A DNA stretch of 64,000 nt from Curtobacterium sp. VKM Ac-1376 (GTDB lineage: Bacteria > Actinomycetota > Actinomycetes > Actinomycetales > Microbacteriaceae). Each line of letters begins with the position of its first letter. The stretch's first letter is position 1. The stretch lies in NCBI RefSeq assembly GCF_015351025.1, contig NZ_JADKRV010000002.1:248001-312000 (forward strand). The letters run 5' to 3'. A program made the position numbers and the translations under genes. Below are positions 22,989 to 30,313 of the stretch, one piece after another. The notes beneath the pieces are model-generated. The model saw only the letters and a program-made list of their open reading frames with translations, ran no database searches and was not told the DNA's origin.

Positions 22989-23951
22989 CTAGACCTCGGT
23001 GTCTGCCAGGGGAGCCGGTTCCGCTCCCACGGGCCGTCGCATATTCGTGGTGAGGCGCTGCACCTGCTTGCCCCGCCAGATGTCCCGGACCTCGCTCGCA
23101 CGTACGAACACGGTGCCACCCTTCGTGTGCGTGCCCAGACCGTCCTCCCGGATGTAACGGTTCAGCGTCTGCGACGTCAGGCGCATCTCGGCGATGGCCT
23201 GCTTCTTGGTCCACCACTCAGCGGGCTCCGGAGCTTCCTCAACGCGGATGTCGCCGAAGACCAGCGACCGCATGTCATGGTCCTTCGTGAGTGCTTTGGC
23301 GTTGCTCTCGAAGGCGCAGTAGCCGCAAACGAGCACGATGTCGGCGGCTTCACCACCATGCACCTCGCCGCGACGCTCGATCACCATCTTCGGTTCGCTG
23401 CACACCGGGCACTCGCGAGGGAGGGTCGGCCTGGCTCGCGGTCCACGCATCGGGAACCGCGCCTGCAGCTGCCCCAGCATGTCTTCGACCGCAATGAGGT
23501 AGTCGCCGGCGTCGGGCTGCCGACGGATCGAGTCGTGGTGCAGCAGCAGCCACGTCGTCAGCGTGCGCGTGAGGCCCCACGCACCCAGTGGCGTGACCGT
23601 CGACCGGAACCCCTGGGGGCCACCGTCAGTCGTCCAGGCGTACGTCGCAGTGACGGGTGGCTGGATGTGCAGAGCGTCGGACCAGTAGCGCACCCAGTTG
23701 AGTAGGTGCGCGTAGACCCGGTCAGACGCCTCGAGGGGGTCGACCCGGATGGGGAAGGGAGCCTCGCTGCTCGACGCGCGAGGCTGCCCGTCCGACGGCT
23801 GTGCCCCGCCGGGGACGACGAGCCCGCGGATGTGGGCAACGTGGTCCGCGGCGTTGGTGAGCTTCGCCCGGACGTAGGAAGCGGTGACGGCGACGTCGAT
23901 TGAGTCGTCATCAGTTGCGGTAGCGGTGTCGAGGGAGACATCGGTGTTCAA
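22989..23951 (-). CDS. Zinc-ribbon and helix-turn-helix DNA-binding protein
   Basis: Predicted 320 aa. Helical N-terminal ~160 residues (LLNWVRYWSDALHIQPPVTA, TLTTWLLLHHDSIRRQPDAG), a four-cysteine zinc ribbon at ~182-215 (CPVC ... CGYC), and a MerR/excisionase-type winged helix at ~250-295 (KKQAIAEMRLTSQTLNRYIR, GTVFVRASEVRDIW). This domain order is frequent in actinophage early regions; role probably transcriptional or recombination-linked control. It is the last gene before the tRNA/moron block, separated from the primase by a hairpin. Confidence 0.8.
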   Translation of the reverse strand: MNTDVSLDTATATDDDSIDVAVTASYVRAKLTNAADHVAHIRGLVVPGGAQPSDGQPRASSSEAPFPIRVDPLEASDRVYAHLLNWVRYWSDALHIQPPVTATYAWTTDGGPQGFRSTVTPLGAWGLTRTLTTWLLLHHDSIRRQPDAGDYLIAVEDMLGQLQARFPMRGPRARPTLPRECPVCSEPKMVIERRGEVHGGEAADIVLVCGYCAFESNAKALTKDHDMRSLVFGDIRVEEAPEPAEWWTKKQAIAEMRLTSQTLNRYIREDGLGTHTKGGTVFVRASEVRDIWRGKQVQRLTTNMRRPVGAEPAPLADTEV

Positions 23952-23975
23952 GGGAGCTCCTTAAGGGTGCTACGA

Positions 23976-24001
23976 CGAGCGCTTCGGTGTTGAAGCGCTC
24001 G
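23976..24001 (-). terminator. Intercistronic hairpin after primase-helicase
   Basis: CGAGCGCTTC, 6-nt loop, GAAGCGCTCG: a perfect 10-bp stem between the primase gene end (24020) and the next start (23951). Lacks a T run, so may stabilise or process the mRNA rather than terminate. Confidence 0.5.
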
Positions 24002-24019
24002 CCGTGGGGGAGGTGGGGG

Positions 24020-25549
24020 TCAGGCGGGCATCCACGGCATCTCGCCGGCAATGCCGCGGCGGAGGCGGTGGGGCCAGTCGCGGGGGTCGCGGTCGCCTCG
24101 CCAGCGGACGACGGTGACCATCGAGTCGTCGTCTTCGAGGGTGCGGAGCCCCAGGCCGAACTCGGGCCAGCCGAGGAGCGCGGCGGAGCCGCGGGGGCGT
24201 AGGTCGCGTTCGCCGCCGAGGGACTTGCCGTGTCCGGCGTGCGCTTCCATGAGCATCGCGACGCCGCGTTCTCGGAATCCGTCGAGCGCGACGATGAGCG
24301 GGGCTGCGTCGTCGTCGTTGTTGATGGCCTGGGGGACGAGCTTGTACAGCGGGCCGATGAGGAGCATGTCGGGCTGGTGACGGTCGATGAGCCGGTGGAC
24401 CTGGTCGACGTCGGCCTGCCGGGTGAGGTCGAGCCGGATGCCCGCCGAGATGAGCACCTGTCGGCCGGGGTCGACGCGGCCGTACGTGCGGGCCATGTTC
24501 GCGACGTAGCGGGTGTTCCGGGACCACTGCAGGACGGTGTTCTCGGCGTCGATCGCGAGGACGCGGACCGGTTCGATCTGGCGGCCGTCGAACGGGTGCA
24601 GTCCGGACGCCGCGGCGATCGCGACCTGGCGGGTGAAGTAGCTCTTCCCGGACCCCTCGGAGCCGGTGAGGACGAGCCGGTCGCGACGCTCGAGCAGGCC
24701 GGGGATGAGCCAGTTCTGGGAGTCGGGCACGGCGAGGACTTCGTCGAGGTACAGCGGCTGCAGGACGGCCGCGCCGACTGCGGACCTGCGCCGGCGCACC
24801 TCGTCCTTCACCTCGAGGCGTTCCATCTCGTACGCGACCTGGCGCTCGAAGTCCTCGTTCACCGGCTCCGGCTCGACCTCGGGCTCCGGCAGGCGGGCCA
24901 GGCGGAACTCCTGCCAGGTGTGGCCGGCAGCGATGTGGTCCGCTGCGTCCTTCCCGACGATCGGTTCGAGGACGACGACTTCCGACTTCCCGTCGAGGAG
25001 TTCCCGGACCTGCAGCGCGTGCTTCATGCCGGGCTCGTCCATGTCGCGGACCAGGAGCACCTTCTTGCCGTGCAGCGGCGCGAGGTCGAACATCGCCGCC
25101 TTGCCAGCGCCCATCGCCGTGCAGACAGCGACGAGGCCCAGCGATTCGAGTGCGTGGACGTCCTTCTCGCCCTCGGCCATCCACACCGGGTCTGTCTGAC
25201 CAACCCGCTCGACGCGGTACAGGTCCCGGCCCTTCGTGTTGCCGGACTGCCGGAACCGCTTGTCGGGGGACCGGTGTACGACCCGGCCGTCGTGGTACTT
25301 GTACTCGACGCCCTTCTGCTCGTCGAACAGGTCCTGCATGGACAGGTTGAGCTCGGCGAGGACGTCCGGGGTGGGGTCTGAGTGCGAGTGGATGAGGGTC
25401 TGCCCCTCGACCGAACGGATCGACACCGACCGGTCCTTCGCCGAGTGCCCGGGGGCTTGCGCCTCGGCCGCCTCGTTGCCGCGCATCTGCACGATGAGGC
25501 CCCGGTCGTGGAACGCGCCGACGACTCGGTCGAATGATGCCCTACCCAT
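24020..25549 (-). CDS. Primase-helicase (TOPRIM plus RepA-like ATPase)
   Basis: Predicted 509 aa. The zinc-finger position of classical primases is present without cysteines (APGHSAKDRSVSI, ~32-44). TOPRIM domain ~115-205: EGEKD (126-130) and RDMDEPG (168-174, metal-binding Asp-x-Asp). AAA/RecA-type ATPase ~270-480: Walker A GSEGSGKS (296-303), Walker B-like DMLLIGPLYKL, and a conserved MLMEAHAGHG. Primes and unwinds phage DNA at the fork. Overlaps the small upstream gene by 8 nt. It lies close to the initiator gene with the iterons, forming the replication module. Confidence 0.9.
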   Translation of the reverse strand: MGRASFDRVVGAFHDRGLIVQMRGNEAAEAQAPGHSAKDRSVSIRSVEGQTLIHSHSDPTPDVLAELNLSMQDLFDEQKGVEYKYHDGRVVHRSPDKRFRQSGNTKGRDLYRVERVGQTDPVWMAEGEKDVHALESLGLVAVCTAMGAGKAAMFDLAPLHGKKVLLVRDMDEPGMKHALQVRELLDGKSEVVVLEPIVGKDAADHIAAGHTWQEFRLARLPEPEVEPEPVNEDFERQVAYEMERLEVKDEVRRRRSAVGAAVLQPLYLDEVLAVPDSQNWLIPGLLERRDRLVLTGSEGSGKSYFTRQVAIAAASGLHPFDGRQIEPVRVLAIDAENTVLQWSRNTRYVANMARTYGRVDPGRQVLISAGIRLDLTRQADVDQVHRLIDRHQPDMLLIGPLYKLVPQAINNDDDAAPLIVALDGFRERGVAMLMEAHAGHGKSLGGERDLRPRGSAALLGWPEFGLGLRTLEDDDSMVTVVRWRGDRDPRDWPHRLRRGIAGEMPWMPA

Positions 25550-25703
25550 CGGTCTCCTTCCCGACCTCGCCGTACTCGTCCGCGGTGAACGAGCCGGTCA
25601 CGTACATCAGCCGCTCGCGCAGCTGGTTGGCTTCCTGGCGGTGCTCGGCGGCGCGGGCAAGGGCTTCGTCCCGCTGCCGGCGGAGCTCAGCCCGCGTCGT
25701 CAT
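25542..25703 (-). CDS. Small coiled-coil protein of replication module
   Basis: Predicted 53 aa from ATG 25703 (overlaps previous gene). Highly charged helix (TRAELRRQRDEALARAAEHR, QEANQLRERLMYVTGSF) then an acidic tail. Overlaps the primase start. Function unknown; perhaps a loader or bridging peptide. Confidence 0.6.
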   Translation of the reverse strand: MTTRAELRRQRDEALARAAEHRQEANQLRERLMYVTGSFTADEYGEVGKETDG

Positions 25704-26034
25704 GGCTCGCCTCAAGCACCCCGCCCGGTGCGGAGTACTCGGAGTCGTTCTCGATCGCGTCGACCGCCCACCGTTGCCCTGCCGGCGGCAGCGGGTGCGG
25801 TCCACGGGCTTCCCTGGTCCGAGCGAGGCGGATCCGCTTCTGCCGCTGCAGGTGGCCCGGCTCGAGGTAGACGCCGGGGTTGTCGCGGCGGAACTCGTTC
25901 ATCAGGTCCGCGGCCTCGTCGTACGACATGTCCGGCAGCGTCTCCGCCCAGACGGACGCGGCGAGGTCGGTGACCTTCCGGTTATCGACTGCTGACGCCC
26001 GCGCCAACAGTTTGAATGCTTCCTGCTGATCCAT
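25687..26034 (-). CDS. Hypothetical replication-module protein
   Basis: Predicted 115 aa from ATG 26034. First ~75 residues form a helical domain (MDQQEAFKLLARASAVDNRK, WAETLPDMSYDEAADLMNEF, NPGVYLEPGHLQRQKRIR) seen next to phage initiators and resembling the C-terminal part of helicase loaders; the rest is flexible. Overlaps the initiator gene by 53 nt. Helicase-loader role is inferred from position, as lambda P follows O. Confidence 0.65.
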   Translation of the reverse strand: MDQQEAFKLLARASAVDNRKVTDLAASVWAETLPDMSYDEAADLMNEFRRDNPGVYLEPGHLQRQKRIRLARTREARGPHPLPPAGQRWAVDAIENDSEYSAPGGVLEASHDDAG

Positions 26035-26884
26035 CGTTGCCTCCGTACTTCCGCTGGTAGTCGAGTGCGGCCTGTTCCGCGTTGGTGAGTGAGCGCGGCT
26101 GCTGTTCCATCCGCTGTCTGCGTTCGGCGAGGGCGCGGGTCTTGAGGGTGTCGAACTTCTCGCGGAGCTTCGGCATCGACAGGATGTTCCCCTGCCAGAA
26201 CTCGTCGGTCTGTGACCAGCGCATGACCCACTCGACTTGCTCGCGGGTGTACCCGTCGAGCCGCATGAGTCGGTCGCCAGCGGACCACCAGGTGACGCCC
26301 ACGGTGCCGACCTTGTTCCCGTTCGCACGGATGAGCTCTGCGAGCAGATCGCAGAGGTAGATCACGTCGTCGGAGAACGCTCCCTGGTCGGTCGCGGCAG
26401 CGTCCGACGGAGAACCTTCTTGTACTTCTTCTTGTAGTTTCTTGATAGAGGAAGGATTCCCCGAATTCGGGGCTTCCTGTCCCCGATTCCGGGGCTTCCT
26501 GTCCCCGAATTCGGGGGATCGATTCCCCGAATTCGGGGAATCGGGGGAGCCGGCACGAACGAGCGGTCGCCAGGACTTCGTGTGATCCCAGTTCCCGCCG
26601 ATGCGGTGCTCGACACTCTCGACGAATCCGCCGTCCCGGAGGTCCTTCGTGGCTCGGTCGACCTGCTTCTCGGACAGTCCGACTTCCTCGCCGATCTGTG
26701 CGCTGGACGCCGGCCACCAGGCCACTTCGTTCTCGTCGATGTGGCGCTGACCGCCGTCGTTGCAGCGGAAATGGATCCGCGCCCAGACGAGCGCCTGATT
26801 CGCGCCGCCCAACCGCTTCACCAAGGCCGCCCGGACGATGATGAAGTCGGACGCGGTGACTTCCTCCTGCGGCACCCCCGTCAC
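25982..26884 (-). CDS. Replication initiator (O-like) with origin inside the gene
   Basis: Predicted 300 aa from GTG 26884, overlapping the upstream stop (GTGA). Winged-helix N-terminal domain ~8-110: ALVWARIHFRCNDGG, WWPASSAQIGEEVGLSEKQV, ATKDLRDGGFVESVEHRIGG. Residues ~113-155 are a Pro/Ser/Gly/Asn-rich linker whose DNA is a set of 22-bp palindromic iterons. C-terminal domain ~170-260: VTWWSAGDRLMRLDGYTREQ, WVMRWSQTDEFWQGNILSMP, similar to replisome-organiser C-termini. The organisation copies lambda O: DNA binding, origin-encoded linker, helicase-recruiting end. Confidence 0.82.
   Translation of the reverse strand: MTGVPQEEVTASDFIIVRAALVKRLGGANQALVWARIHFRCNDGGQRHIDENEVAWWPASSAQIGEEVGLSEKQVDRATKDLRDGGFVESVEHRIGGNWDHTKSWRPLVRAGSPDSPNSGNRSPEFGDRKPRNRGQEAPNSGNPSSIKKLQEEVQEGSPSDAAATDQGAFSDDVIYLCDLLAELIRANGNKVGTVGVTWWSAGDRLMRLDGYTREQVEWVMRWSQTDEFWQGNILSMPKLREKFDTLKTRALAERRQRMEQQPRSLTNAEQAALDYQRKYGGNDGSAGSIQTVGAGVSSR
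26416..26455. other. AT-rich stretch beside the iterons, candidate unwinding element
   Basis: CTTCTTGTACTTCTTCTTG and following bases to the edge of the first iteron are markedly richer in A/T than surrounding DNA and strongly strand-biased (pyrimidine-rich on plus). This is the placement of the DNA-unwinding element in lambdoid origins. Function inferred. Confidence 0.5.
26459..26538. repeat. Four 22-bp iterons, candidate phage replication origin
   Basis: Cores at 26459, 26481, 26503 and 26525: CCCCGAATTCGGGG, CCCCGATTCCGGGG, then CCCCGAATTCGGGG twice. Core starts are exactly 22 bp apart (about two helical turns), and three are perfect 14-bp palindromes. Since 22 is not a multiple of three, the reading frame rotates and the encoded peptide differs (PNSG, PEFG, PRNRG, PNSG), so the constraint acts on DNA. 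They lie inside the initiator gene with an AT-rich flank. Confidence 0.8.
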
Positions 26885-27135
26885 ACCGCCGCCTCCGCCC
26901 GGATGGCCCGTGCGAGCATCGTCGCGACGGCGGGCAGCTGCCGGTTCACGTCGGCGTGCTGTAGCCGCCCCTGCTGCCCGTACACGGCCAGCCGGAGGAC
27001 GTTCTGCAGCTGCAGGAGGATGCCAAACGACACCCCCAGGACGTTGTCCGGGTTCGGGTGCGCCGGCGAGCGCTGCCGGTCTGTGCGCTCGACGACGTGG
27101 TCGAGGGTCGAGGAGACTGCGAGGTGATGGGTCAC
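26881..27135 (-). CDS. Hypothetical protein
   Basis: Predicted 84 aa: MTHHLAVSSTLDHVVERTDR, NVLGVSFGILLQLQNVLRLA, RQLPAVATMLARAIRAEAAV; mainly helical. Coupled by 4-nt overlaps to both neighbours (initiator downstream, 160-aa gene upstream). Unknown. Confidence 0.6.
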   Translation of the reverse strand: MTHHLAVSSTLDHVVERTDRQRSPAHPNPDNVLGVSFGILLQLQNVLRLAVYGQQGRLQHADVNRQLPAVATMLARAIRAEAAV

Positions 27136-27614
27136 GCGGCATCACCCTCGCCCTTCGCCCGAAGTGCGTCGGCTGCGGATTCAGCGGCCGCCTTCGCTGC
27201 ACGCCCTTCGGCGTTCGAGAAGGCCAGGTCGATCGAGTACCCGAGTACCGCCTGTACGGACTCCTTCGTGTCGAAGCGCGGCCAAATGTCCATCTGCACG
27301 TGCGGACCGATCGCGATCCCGTAGAAGACCGGGGTGTCGTCGTCGTAGCGGTAGAGCTCGGGTGCCGTCTCGCGAGTGGGTACCCAGTTGCGGTCCGGCT
27401 TGTCGTACCCGAGCGCTTCGCAGACGAGCAACGCGAGTGCGCGGTCAGCGGAGTCGAGGAGCGCGATTTCGACGGCGTCCTCGGGCATGTTTCGCATGCC
27501 GATCAGGCCGTCCAGGGAGTCGCCGATGCGGTCGTGCGCCCGGAGGTACGCGCCCTTGATCGCGTCGAGCGGGGTGTTCGGGGTGGTGTCGATGGGGTTG
27601 GTGTTGATGCTCAC
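27132..27614 (-). CDS. Hypothetical protein
   Basis: Predicted 160 aa. N-terminal helix-rich part (LDAIKGAYLRAHDRIGDSLD, EIALLDSADRALALLVCEAL), a beta part with YRYDDDTPVFYGIAIGPHVQ and an Ala-rich C-terminal helix. Translationally coupled in the early operon. No family recognised. Confidence 0.65.
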   Translation of the reverse strand: MSINTNPIDTTPNTPLDAIKGAYLRAHDRIGDSLDGLIGMRNMPEDAVEIALLDSADRALALLVCEALGYDKPDRNWVPTRETAPELYRYDDDTPVFYGIAIGPHVQMDIWPRFDTKESVQAVLGYSIDLAFSNAEGRAAKAAAESAADALRAKGEGDAA

Positions 27615-27844
27615 GGGGTGTCTCCGTCCGTGTAGGTGATGCCGAGGGGGAGGCCCTGCCGGATCGCGGCTGCCTTCGTGGTGAGGGATGCGGCGAGCGC
27701 ATCAGCGGTGTCCGGGCTGAGGGTGAGGGTGTGGCCGTCGCAGTCGAAGCCGTTACCGCGGAATGAGCCGCGGAGAGGGGTGAGATCGATGACGACGACG
27801 GGCGGGTCATCCTCGAACTGCTCGGACGTGACAGGCAGGGTCAT
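27611..27844 (-). CDS. Hypothetical protein
   Basis: Predicted 77 aa from ATG 27844, overlapping the preceding stop. Sequence PPVVVIDLTPLRGSFRGNGF, CDGHTLTLSPDTADALAASL, GLPLGITYTDGDTP: looks like a small beta-hairpin plus helix. Unknown. Confidence 0.6.
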   Translation of the reverse strand: MTLPVTSEQFEDDPPVVVIDLTPLRGSFRGNGFDCDGHTLTLSPDTADALAASLTTKAAAIRQGLPLGITYTDGDTP

Positions 27845-28104
27845 CGGGTGTCTGCCTTCACGGTGCCGACGAGCAGACCGAACGCGTTCACGCCGTACTC
27901 GGTAGTGGCCTTGTTGATCTCCGCCTCGGCGTTCTCCTCGGGCGTCTGGCAGGAGGGGCAGAGGTACCCGACCACCACGCCCCGCTTGACGGTGGCGTTC
28001 CAACCGTTGTCGGCGTTCGGGTTCCGGTTCCGTCGACGGCATCGATCGCAGCGCACGAGGTGGTTGCCGGGGCCGTTGGTCTTGAACGTCTCACTCTTCG
28101 GCAT
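27841..28104 (-). CDS. Zinc-ribbon protein
   Basis: Predicted 87 aa from ATG 28104. CDRCRRRNRN and CPSCQTPEEN are two CxxC pairs 30 residues apart, a classic small zinc ribbon; a helical acidic C-terminus follows. Coupled by overlaps on both sides. Likely nucleic-acid or protein binding. Confidence 0.65.
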   Translation of the reverse strand: MPKSETFKTNGPGNHLVRCDRCRRRNRNPNADNGWNATVKRGVVVGYLCPSCQTPEENAEAEINKATTEYGVNAFGLLVGTVKADTR

Positions 28105-28589
28105 CAGCGAGTCACCTTCGCGCCCTTGCCGTTCAGGACGGCCGCGTAGGCCGACGCCTTCTTGTACGCGTCCGTGAGAGCGAGGAAGGAGTCGGGGGTG
28201 AGCGCGAAGTCGTCGGAGACCTCGGTGTAGACGGACCACTCGCTGTCCTGCTCGTCGAACCAGGCGACGTCGATGGTCCACCCGTCGCCCTCAGCGTGGT
28301 CGGCGTGGTGGTACCCCGGCATCGCGGTGGTGCCGGTCATGGTGTCGATGTGCTTCGTCCCGTCGCAGCCGAGTGTCGGGCACGGGCGAGGCGGGTCCTT
28401 CATCAGGCGGCAGATGGCCTCGGTGACCTTCCCGACGTAGCTCCGAGCCGGGTTGAACAGGCCGTCCTCGACCTTCGCGAGGTATGCGGTCGACGTGCCA
28501 GCCATTGCGGCGACGAGCGGCTGGGAGACGTTGTGACTGGTGCGCAGGTGCTTGAGGGAAGCGCCAGCGCGGTTCTTGTTGACGGTCAT
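28104..28589 (-). CDS. XRE-type HTH protein with C-terminal unknown domain
   Basis: Predicted 161 aa. Residues ~8-58 form an XRE helix-turn-helix (GASLKHLRTSHNVSQPLVAA, AGTSTAYLAKVEDGLFNPAR), then a Cys pair and a ~75-aa alpha/beta domain (WTIDVAWFDEQDSEWSVYTE, DSFLALTDAYKKASAYAAVL). It is a further regulator inside the early operon, probably acting on middle/late promoters; inference. Confidence 0.7.
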   Translation of the reverse strand: MTVNKNRAGASLKHLRTSHNVSQPLVAAMAGTSTAYLAKVEDGLFNPARSYVGKVTEAICRLMKDPPRPCPTLGCDGTKHIDTMTGTTAMPGYHHADHAEGDGWTIDVAWFDEQDSEWSVYTEVSDDFALTPDSFLALTDAYKKASAYAAVLNGKGAKVTR

Positions 28590-28972
28590 GCGTTCACCTC
28601 GGAAGGGTTGTCGAGCAGCATCTGCAGCTCGAGCTCAATGAGCGGGTCAGGTGCGTCGACGTACAGAGCGGTGCGCCACATGCGCTCACCCGTTCGGGAG
28701 TGCTGTGACTCGCGCCCCTCGGAAGGGAGGTCGTATGGGAGCGTTCGGGGGAGCAGGACGCGCCAGGCATCGCATGCGACCCACTCGCCATCGGTTGCGC
28801 CAAGCCCGACGATGATTTCGATACGTCGTGAGTCGGGGTAGATCTGGATTTCTCCGACCCAGCGGATGACTTCGCCGCCGTGGACCGTTGGTGTGACCTT
28901 CGTGACAGTGGCGCGCCGAACGGTGATCGGGAAGCTGGTGGCGCTCCGGAGTCCCGCAGTACCGATAGTCAT
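28586..28972 (-). CDS. Hypothetical protein
   Basis: Predicted 128 aa from ATG 28972, beta-rich (ATSFPITVRRATVTKVTPTV, EIQIYPDSRRIEIIVGLGAT, RTALYVDAPDPLIELELQML). Similar architecture to the next gene upstream in transcription; both may be one functional pair. No family recognised. Confidence 0.6.
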   Translation of the reverse strand: MTIGTAGLRSATSFPITVRRATVTKVTPTVHGGEVIRWVGEIQIYPDSRRIEIIVGLGATDGEWVACDAWRVLLPRTLPYDLPSEGRESQHSRTGERMWRTALYVDAPDPLIELELQMLLDNPSEVNA

Positions 28973-29358
28973 GCGCTGACCGCCTGAGTCTCGAGACGGA
29001 ACACGAAATCGAACGACAGGTCCGCGTAGTTCGGGACGATGCCTCCGAGGACGTACGTGCCGATGACGGTGAAGACCAGTTCGACGGGCTCGCCTTCGTC
29101 CCATCCCCACTGGTAGCCGACCTGCGGGTTGAGCCCCAGGTGCCCGGGTGCGTTCGAGTCGATCCGTTCGGCGCGCAGCTGGTCCGCCATATGCGGGTTG
29201 TTCAGGCGCTGCTCGAGGATGACGCTGTACCGCTCCCCGATTGCGGGGGTGCGTCCGCGGCGGGCGTCGACCCACATCATCGGAAGTTCGATCGTGCCGG
29301 TGCCGTACTGCGTGACGATGGTGTTGCTGTCAGTGGTGGGCTGTGCGAGCATGGTCAT
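28969..29358 (-). CDS. Hypothetical protein
   Basis: Predicted 129 aa from ATG 29358 with a strong AGGAG 8 nt upstream. Beta-rich: GTGTIELPMMWVDARRGRTP, ERYSVILEQRLNNPHMADQL, EPVELVFTVIGTYVLGGIVP. Start of a coupled early-gene run. Unknown function. Confidence 0.62.
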   Translation of the reverse strand: MTMLAQPTTDSNTIVTQYGTGTIELPMMWVDARRGRTPAIGERYSVILEQRLNNPHMADQLRAERIDSNAPGHLGLNPQVGYQWGWDEGEPVELVFTVIGTYVLGGIVPNYADLSFDFVFRLETQAVSA

Positions 29359-29381
29359 TGGTTGTTCTCCTAGAACGATTT

Positions 29382-29411
29382 GGCCCCGGGCGTTCCAGCG
29401 CTGACGGGGCC
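29382..29411. terminator. Hairpin between early genes
   Basis: GGCCCCG and CGGGGCC with a 16-nt loop, followed on the plus side by TTAACTTTT. It separates the 27-aa gene from the downstream early genes; could attenuate early transcription. Confidence 0.5.
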
Positions 29412-29432
29412 TTAACTTTTGGTCTGTGAGGG

Positions 29433-29516
29433 TCAGAGGGCGGACGGCAGGAACATGGCGGCGAGGACTGCGGCGAAGAACGCGGTTGCGCTCAGCCATT
29501 CCTTAAGTGCGTGCAT
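29433..29516 (-). CDS. 27-aa single-pass membrane peptide
   Basis: ATG 29516 has an excellent GGAAGGAG ribosome site. MHALKEWLSATAFFAAVLAA then MFLPSAL: a charged/amphipathic start and one membrane helix. It is the first gene after the early leader. The strong site and position argue it is translated; role unknown. Confidence 0.6.
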   Translation of the reverse strand: MHALKEWLSATAFFAAVLAAMFLPSAL

Positions 29517-29870
29517 GGGTGCTCCTTCCACGGCGAGCGCCGTCGGTTCGGGGGAGAGGGGACGGACGCCGGCGTAGGGGAACGCCGGCGTCCTGGTGCT
29601 TGCCATCGGGTGCCGATCCCGATGTGCCCCCGCCGCCGCTTGTGCGTCGACTCCTGGGGACGGGCTGTCGCAGCAGTTCGACACCCGGCGTGGTGCGCTC
29701 GTGGTGGTGCCCCGTCGCTGCGACGGAAGTGTGTGTCTTGCTGTGTTGCCACGCTGTTGAGTTCTGAAGGTGCGAGTGCGGCGAGGGCGTGCCCCTGTGG
29801 GGGCTGCTTCCAGGCGCACCGACCAGCGCCGTCCGTGCGGCGCGTTCAATCGGAAGATGCGGGGGAGCGG
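29517..29870 (-). promoter_or_regulatory. Early-operon leader with NusA boxC-like element and large hairpin
   Basis: About 350 bp without a credible gene. Minus-strand GAACTCAACAG (29764-29754) within CAGAACTCAACAGCGTGGC is one base from the boxC sequence bound by mycobacterial NusA in rrn leaders, and matches the actinobacterial rrn leader style. Downstream at 29593-29564 is a perfect 12-bp hairpin with a 6-nt loop. Together they resemble an antitermination/attenuation leader. Protein binding is inference. Confidence 0.55.
29564..29593. repeat. Perfect 12-bp inverted repeat in leader
   Basis: GGACGCCGGCGT, loop AGGGGA, ACGCCGGCGTCC. Very stable hairpin on either strand, with no T run, so a pause/attenuation or processing structure is more likely than a simple terminator. 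Confidence 0.65.
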
Positions 29871-30077
29871 CTAGGAGCGCTCGGAGAGGCTGGCCGCGTG
29901 GCGGTCGAGATCCTCCTTGCGGAACTTGATCCGCTTCGTGTCACCGACGGGGATCAGTTCGCCCTTTGCTCGGAGGTCGTCGATGTCCCGAAGTGAGCAG
30001 CTGAGGTAGTACGCGGCTAGCTCGCGTGTGAAGAGGGCCGGGGCGAACTCGATTCGGAAGTTGGCTCCGACCGTCAT
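29871..30077 (-). CDS. Excisionase-like winged-helix protein
   Basis: Predicted 68 aa: LFTRELAAYYLSCSLRDIDD, LRAKGELIPVGDTKRIKFRK, EDLDRHAASL. This is the HTH_17/MerR-like excisionase fold (helix-turn-helix followed by a two-strand wing with a basic KRIKFRKED tip). Coupled by 4 nt to the Cro-like gene. Likely directs excision with the integrase, or a switch regulator. Confidence 0.75.
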   Translation of the reverse strand: MTVGANFRIEFAPALFTRELAAYYLSCSLRDIDDLRAKGELIPVGDTKRIKFRKEDLDRHAASLSERS

Positions 30078-30313
30078 GCGGCAGCCCCTCCGGCGTTCTC
30101 AACGAGGACTGGGAACGAGATGGCTTCGAAGGAGACACCAAGGGCATCCGCGAGGCGTCGTAGCACTGCCGGCGACGGTTGTCTCGAGCCGTTCTCTAGC
30201 TTGGTGAGGTAACCCGGGTCGAGCTCTGCCCGTTTGGCGAACTGCCCGTGGCGGAGGCCGGACAGCTCGCGGATCGTCCGGAGGGCCGTCCCGTTGAGTC
30301 GTCGTGTCTGCAT
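30074..30313 (-). CDS. Cro-like XRE regulator
   Basis: Predicted 79 aa with an XRE helix-turn-helix: TALRTIRELSGLRHGQFAKR, AELDPGYLTKLENGSRQPSP, AVLRRLADALGVSFEAISF. First gene of the leftward early operon and divergent from the repressor, which is the place of Cro. Shares the intergenic operator region with the repressor. Confidence 0.82.
   Translation of the reverse strand: MQTRRLNGTALRTIRELSGLRHGQFAKRAELDPGYLTKLENGSRQPSPAVLRRLADALGVSFEAISFPVLVENAGGAAA

Noticed and set aside
29433..29849. 138-codon minus-strand frame spanning the early leader
   Set aside because: Only its last 27 codons look genuine (membrane helix with strong ribosome site); the rest is Arg/Thr-rich noise over a leader with hairpin and boxC-like element.
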